Program-made: the position numbers and the translations under genes
Assembly (NCBI GenBank): GCA_003230535.1
Contig: QIEW01000081.1
Coordinates: 1-7,863, forward strand
Direction: 5' to 3'
DNA: 7,863 nt
Origin: a bacterium
GTDB lineage: Bacteria; SZUA-182; SZUA-191
Notes under the pieces: model-generated
The model's input: only the letters and a program-made list of their open reading frames with translations
The model's database searches: none
What the model was told of the DNA's origin: nothing
Shown: piece by piece, positions 7,101 through 7,863 of the stretch
How positions within the stretch are numbered: position 1 is the stretch's first letter
Layout of the letters: each line of letters starts with the position of its first letter

Positions 7101-7578
7101 AGCTAAGATGCGAAAAAAAGTAAAAGTTACCAAAATCCAACGGGATATTAAAAAACTCAAAGAGCAAGTGATTGAGGAAATTCTACCTAATGGGGCCAAG
7201 AGATTTCCGGAAGAATTCCTGCCCGTTTCTATACAAAAAGATGGGTCTAAAAAAATATCAATCCCCCAAGAGCCGCTAAAGTTGGGAGAGTATTTTTTGG
7301 GAGAGCAGGAGGTAGTTAGCGGGGGCGGCTTTAAATACCAAGCCCAAAGTTTAGATGAGGCCAAGTTTATTCTATATGCCCCAAGGCCAAATTCTTTTAT
7401 TATAGAAATACCTACTGATAAAATAATAGTCCAAAAAGCAGTTGACGCTTACGAAAAATATCTGAAAAAATTAAAAGATGAATTCTTTAAAACCTTCTCA
7501 TTCCGCACCCATGACCTTAAACAAGCCGATAACTTTACTCAGCAGGTCTTTGAGGAGCTTGGGTTACCAGAGGTTTGA
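4183..7578 (+). CDS. Single-chain restriction-modification enzyme (type IIG-like nuclease plus adenine-N6 methyltransferase)
   Basis: This 1131-residue protein cuts foreign DNA and methylates adenine at its own site. Residues 1-130 carry a PD-(D/E)XK nuclease: P48-D49 and, 17 residues on, E66-L67-K68. A helical linker runs to about 340. The methyltransferase follows: GQYFTP (342-347, motif X region), DPTCGTGTF (368-376, SAM-binding motif I), LWGIDIS with D403 (motif II), D434 (motif III) and GNFPYIRQE (471-479, catalytic motif IV). The usual NPPY is NFPY here. Residues about 690-905 hold a TaqI-like recognition region starting with RFGIKTGINKFFYL (713-726). A C-terminal helical extension (905-1131) follows, with a basic coiled stretch at about 970-1000. 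The layout matches Eco57I/MmeI-style enzymes needing no separate subunits. ATG 4183 lacks a visible Shine-Dalgarno, but no earlier ATG, GTG or TTG start exists nearby in frame. The gene is more AT-rich than copA, which suggests transfer. The target site is not predictable. Confidence 0.93.
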   Translation: MYDIHTTENEFRSQVTHWLNSFIELGTAPFEVATSDPSLKSEAGIRFPDIQIWLNRQTQQGFCGWELKTPRTPVDNQDLLENAAQKARVMQVNYFVTWNMKEAVIWRTPEHGAEVAREHRLKTYPAIHQIREPDDLWVESKKVLLKNLAKDILYDLVTLHRQGHLHLIEVDTTFFVHILAEAVKTLAPYVYDALREKTGKNKNFREGLFAWARKQGIKNYGDERFFNSTSRQIVYRTLGKVLFYQTLRRFNSHLPELNLREVNPAQGTAKLKEFFELARDIDYQAVFEEDFTDKVDIPASAIKVLAELIYDLNRFNFSHMPQDVIGQVFERLIPPEERHLLGQYFTPEDLVDIINAFCIRSKNDKILDPTCGTGTFLIRAYRKLKHLGEHNHNNLLSQLWGIDISHFPAELATINLFRQNLSDYRNFPRILSKDIFEVTLGAKYKFPPPRITSDPNFMIDEVLPEFDGVVGNFPYIRQELIEKSAAGYKQKLKNTIEQEWGSDLGQLKLSGQADIYAYLFFHTAHFLKRDGGRIGIVTSNSWLDVAYGCELQRFFLNHFKIVAILESRCEPWFSDPAVNTIVTILERCEDKEKRDEHIVKFVKVKKKLKDIIRYDMNLEAVNRWGLLDRLALGIELAGAKSFKLLGDKQGIKTHEDEDFRIRLIRQGKLLEEAEKAKKTVKWGKYLRAPQVYFEILEKCRDKLVPLKEVAEIRFGIKTGINKFFYLTEDKIKHWGIEEEFLKPVLRSPREFKGILVEKHKLQTIAFICRKNKTELRREHKTGALKYIQWGEKQITDGGAPWPEVPSVQGRSPGWWALPDLEPAQIFWSKAHDIRFIHRYSKIPLFCDCRIYFITSKEINAKVLAVALNSSISAFFMELIGRINLGEGALDVMVEDAQEYMLIPNIFHGDQMQILREFDKLLSRPINPIFEEVKLKDRQRLDRLVLEAMGLDPKQYLLPIYKGLCGLVRERLDLAKMRKKVKVTKIQRDIKKLKEQVIEEILPNGAKRFPEEFLPVSIQKDGSKKISIPQEPLKLGEYFLGEQEVVSGGGFKYQAQSLDEAKFILYAPRPNSFIIEIPTDKIIVQKAVDAYEKYLKKLKDEFFKTFSFRTHDLKQADNFTQQVFEELGLPEV

Positions 7579-7582
7579 TAGG

Positions 7583-7597
7583 TTGGGTTGAACCCAA
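7583..7597. other. Palindrome TTGGGTT-G-AACCCAA after the R-M gene
   Basis: This perfect 7-bp inverted repeat around a single G starts five bases after the restriction-modification stop codon. As RNA it would form a short stem of about six pairs. It is not followed by a T-tract, so it is a weak terminator candidate on the + strand. It could equally be a dyad operator for the gene starting at 7654; neither role is shown. Confidence 0.35.
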
Positions 7598-7641
7598 AAC
7601 TTCTCTGGCTAGAACAAAAAGGTATATGAGGCATATATAAC

Positions 7642-7649
7642 AGGAGGGG
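7642..7649 (+). promoter_or_regulatory. Strong Shine-Dalgarno AGGAGGGG for the right-edge gene
   Basis: AGGAGG ends six bases before ATG 7654, an ideal spacing. This is the main reason for accepting the start of the truncated gene that follows. Confidence 0.88.
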
Positions 7650-7653
7650 AATA

Positions 7654-7863
7654 ATGCACGTCACTGTTTTTTTTAGGAGATTTTTATTTCATTTGCTTTA
7701 TATTTTTAGCGCTTCTATTCTGTGCGCTTCTCCGGTTTATGCTCATCAGCCTCATGATCCAATCCGCACCGTAGCGCTTAGTCCGGCTTTTTCATCAGAC
7801 GGTATTGTTTTAGCGGTAAGAGACAAAATACTCAGCCTATACAAATCCAATGACGGAGGCAGA
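7654..7863 (+). CDS. Secreted beta-propeller (BNR/Ycf48-like) protein, N-terminal part only
   Basis: The frame is open from ATG 7654 to the window edge, 70 codons, and the rest lies outside. Residues 1-30 form a signal peptide: basic RR at 8-9, a hydrophobic core, and a likely signal-peptidase I site after SPVYA (26-30). The mature part reads VALSPAFSSDGIVLAV (about 40-55) followed by LYKSNDGGR (62-70). This pairing of S-P-x-F-x-x-D and a following S-x-D-G-G-R (normally then T-W) is the signature of BNR/Asp-box or Ycf48-like propeller blades found in extracellular proteins. The likely role is a cell-surface or periplasmic binding or glycan-related scaffold; enzymatic activity cannot be judged. 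A 75-bp gap and its own strong ribosome site separate it from the restriction-modification gene. Confidence 0.8.
   Translation, partial: MHVTVFFRRFLFHLLYIFSASILCASPVYAHQPHDPIRTVALSPAFSSDGIVLAVRDKILSLYKSNDGGR

Noticed and set aside
4183-7578. BREX PglX or type I HsdM methyltransferase
   Set aside because: An N-terminal PD-(D/E)XK nuclease is present in the same chain, and no pglZ, brx, hsdS or hsdR-like gene is adjacent in the window.
7588-7615. Sigma-70 promoter with TTGAAC as -35 and TAGAAC as -10
   Set aside because: The -10 match is poor and the candidate overlaps the palindrome; not strong enough to annotate.
7654-7743. Lipoprotein signal (cysteine near residue 24 of the right-edge protein)
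   Set aside because: The residues before the Cys are S-I-L, lacking the small residue at -1 required by a lipobox; an ordinary SPVYA cleavage site follows.

Overview
The window reads as a bacterial chromosome segment, probably from an uncultured or anaerobic environmental lineage. The taxon cannot be fixed from sequence alone. A Gram-negative-type (diderm) cell envelope is weakly suggested by an exported TPR protein with an outer-membrane-like aromatic C-terminus. The copper ATPase has a long loop before the CPC helix. All convincing genes lie on the + strand.

Layout: (1) the last codons of an unidentified upstream gene (3-86); (2) a complete Cu(I)-exporting P1B-1 ATPase, CopA type (107-2380); (3) a 259-bp non-coding gap (2381-2639) that is unusually structured. 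It holds a roughly 119-bp element bounded by 15-bp imperfect inverted repeats, with three stem-loops packed back to back inside, followed by two further small hairpins; (4) an exported protein with TPR-like helices and a C-terminal membrane domain (2640-3647), followed after 18 bp by a small split-barrel flavoprotein of the pyridoxamine-phosphate-oxidase superfamily (3666-4139), probably one transcript; (5) a large single-chain restriction-modification enzyme, with PD-(D/E)XK nuclease, adenine-N6 methyltransferase and target-recognition region in one 1131-residue protein (4183-7578); (6) the start of a secreted beta-propeller-like protein running off the right edge (7654-7863).

Functionally the window is a patchwork: copper efflux, envelope and flavoprotein housekeeping, and a self-contained defence enzyme. 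The restriction-modification gene is clearly more AT-rich than copA. Its presumed recognition region is poorer in G+C than the segment just after it, which fits horizontal acquisition and exchange of recognition modules (inference). No CRISPR array, rRNA, tRNA, transposase or integrase was seen. The best candidate for something not already described is the intergenic folded element at 2394-2512. The proteins themselves belong to recognisable families.
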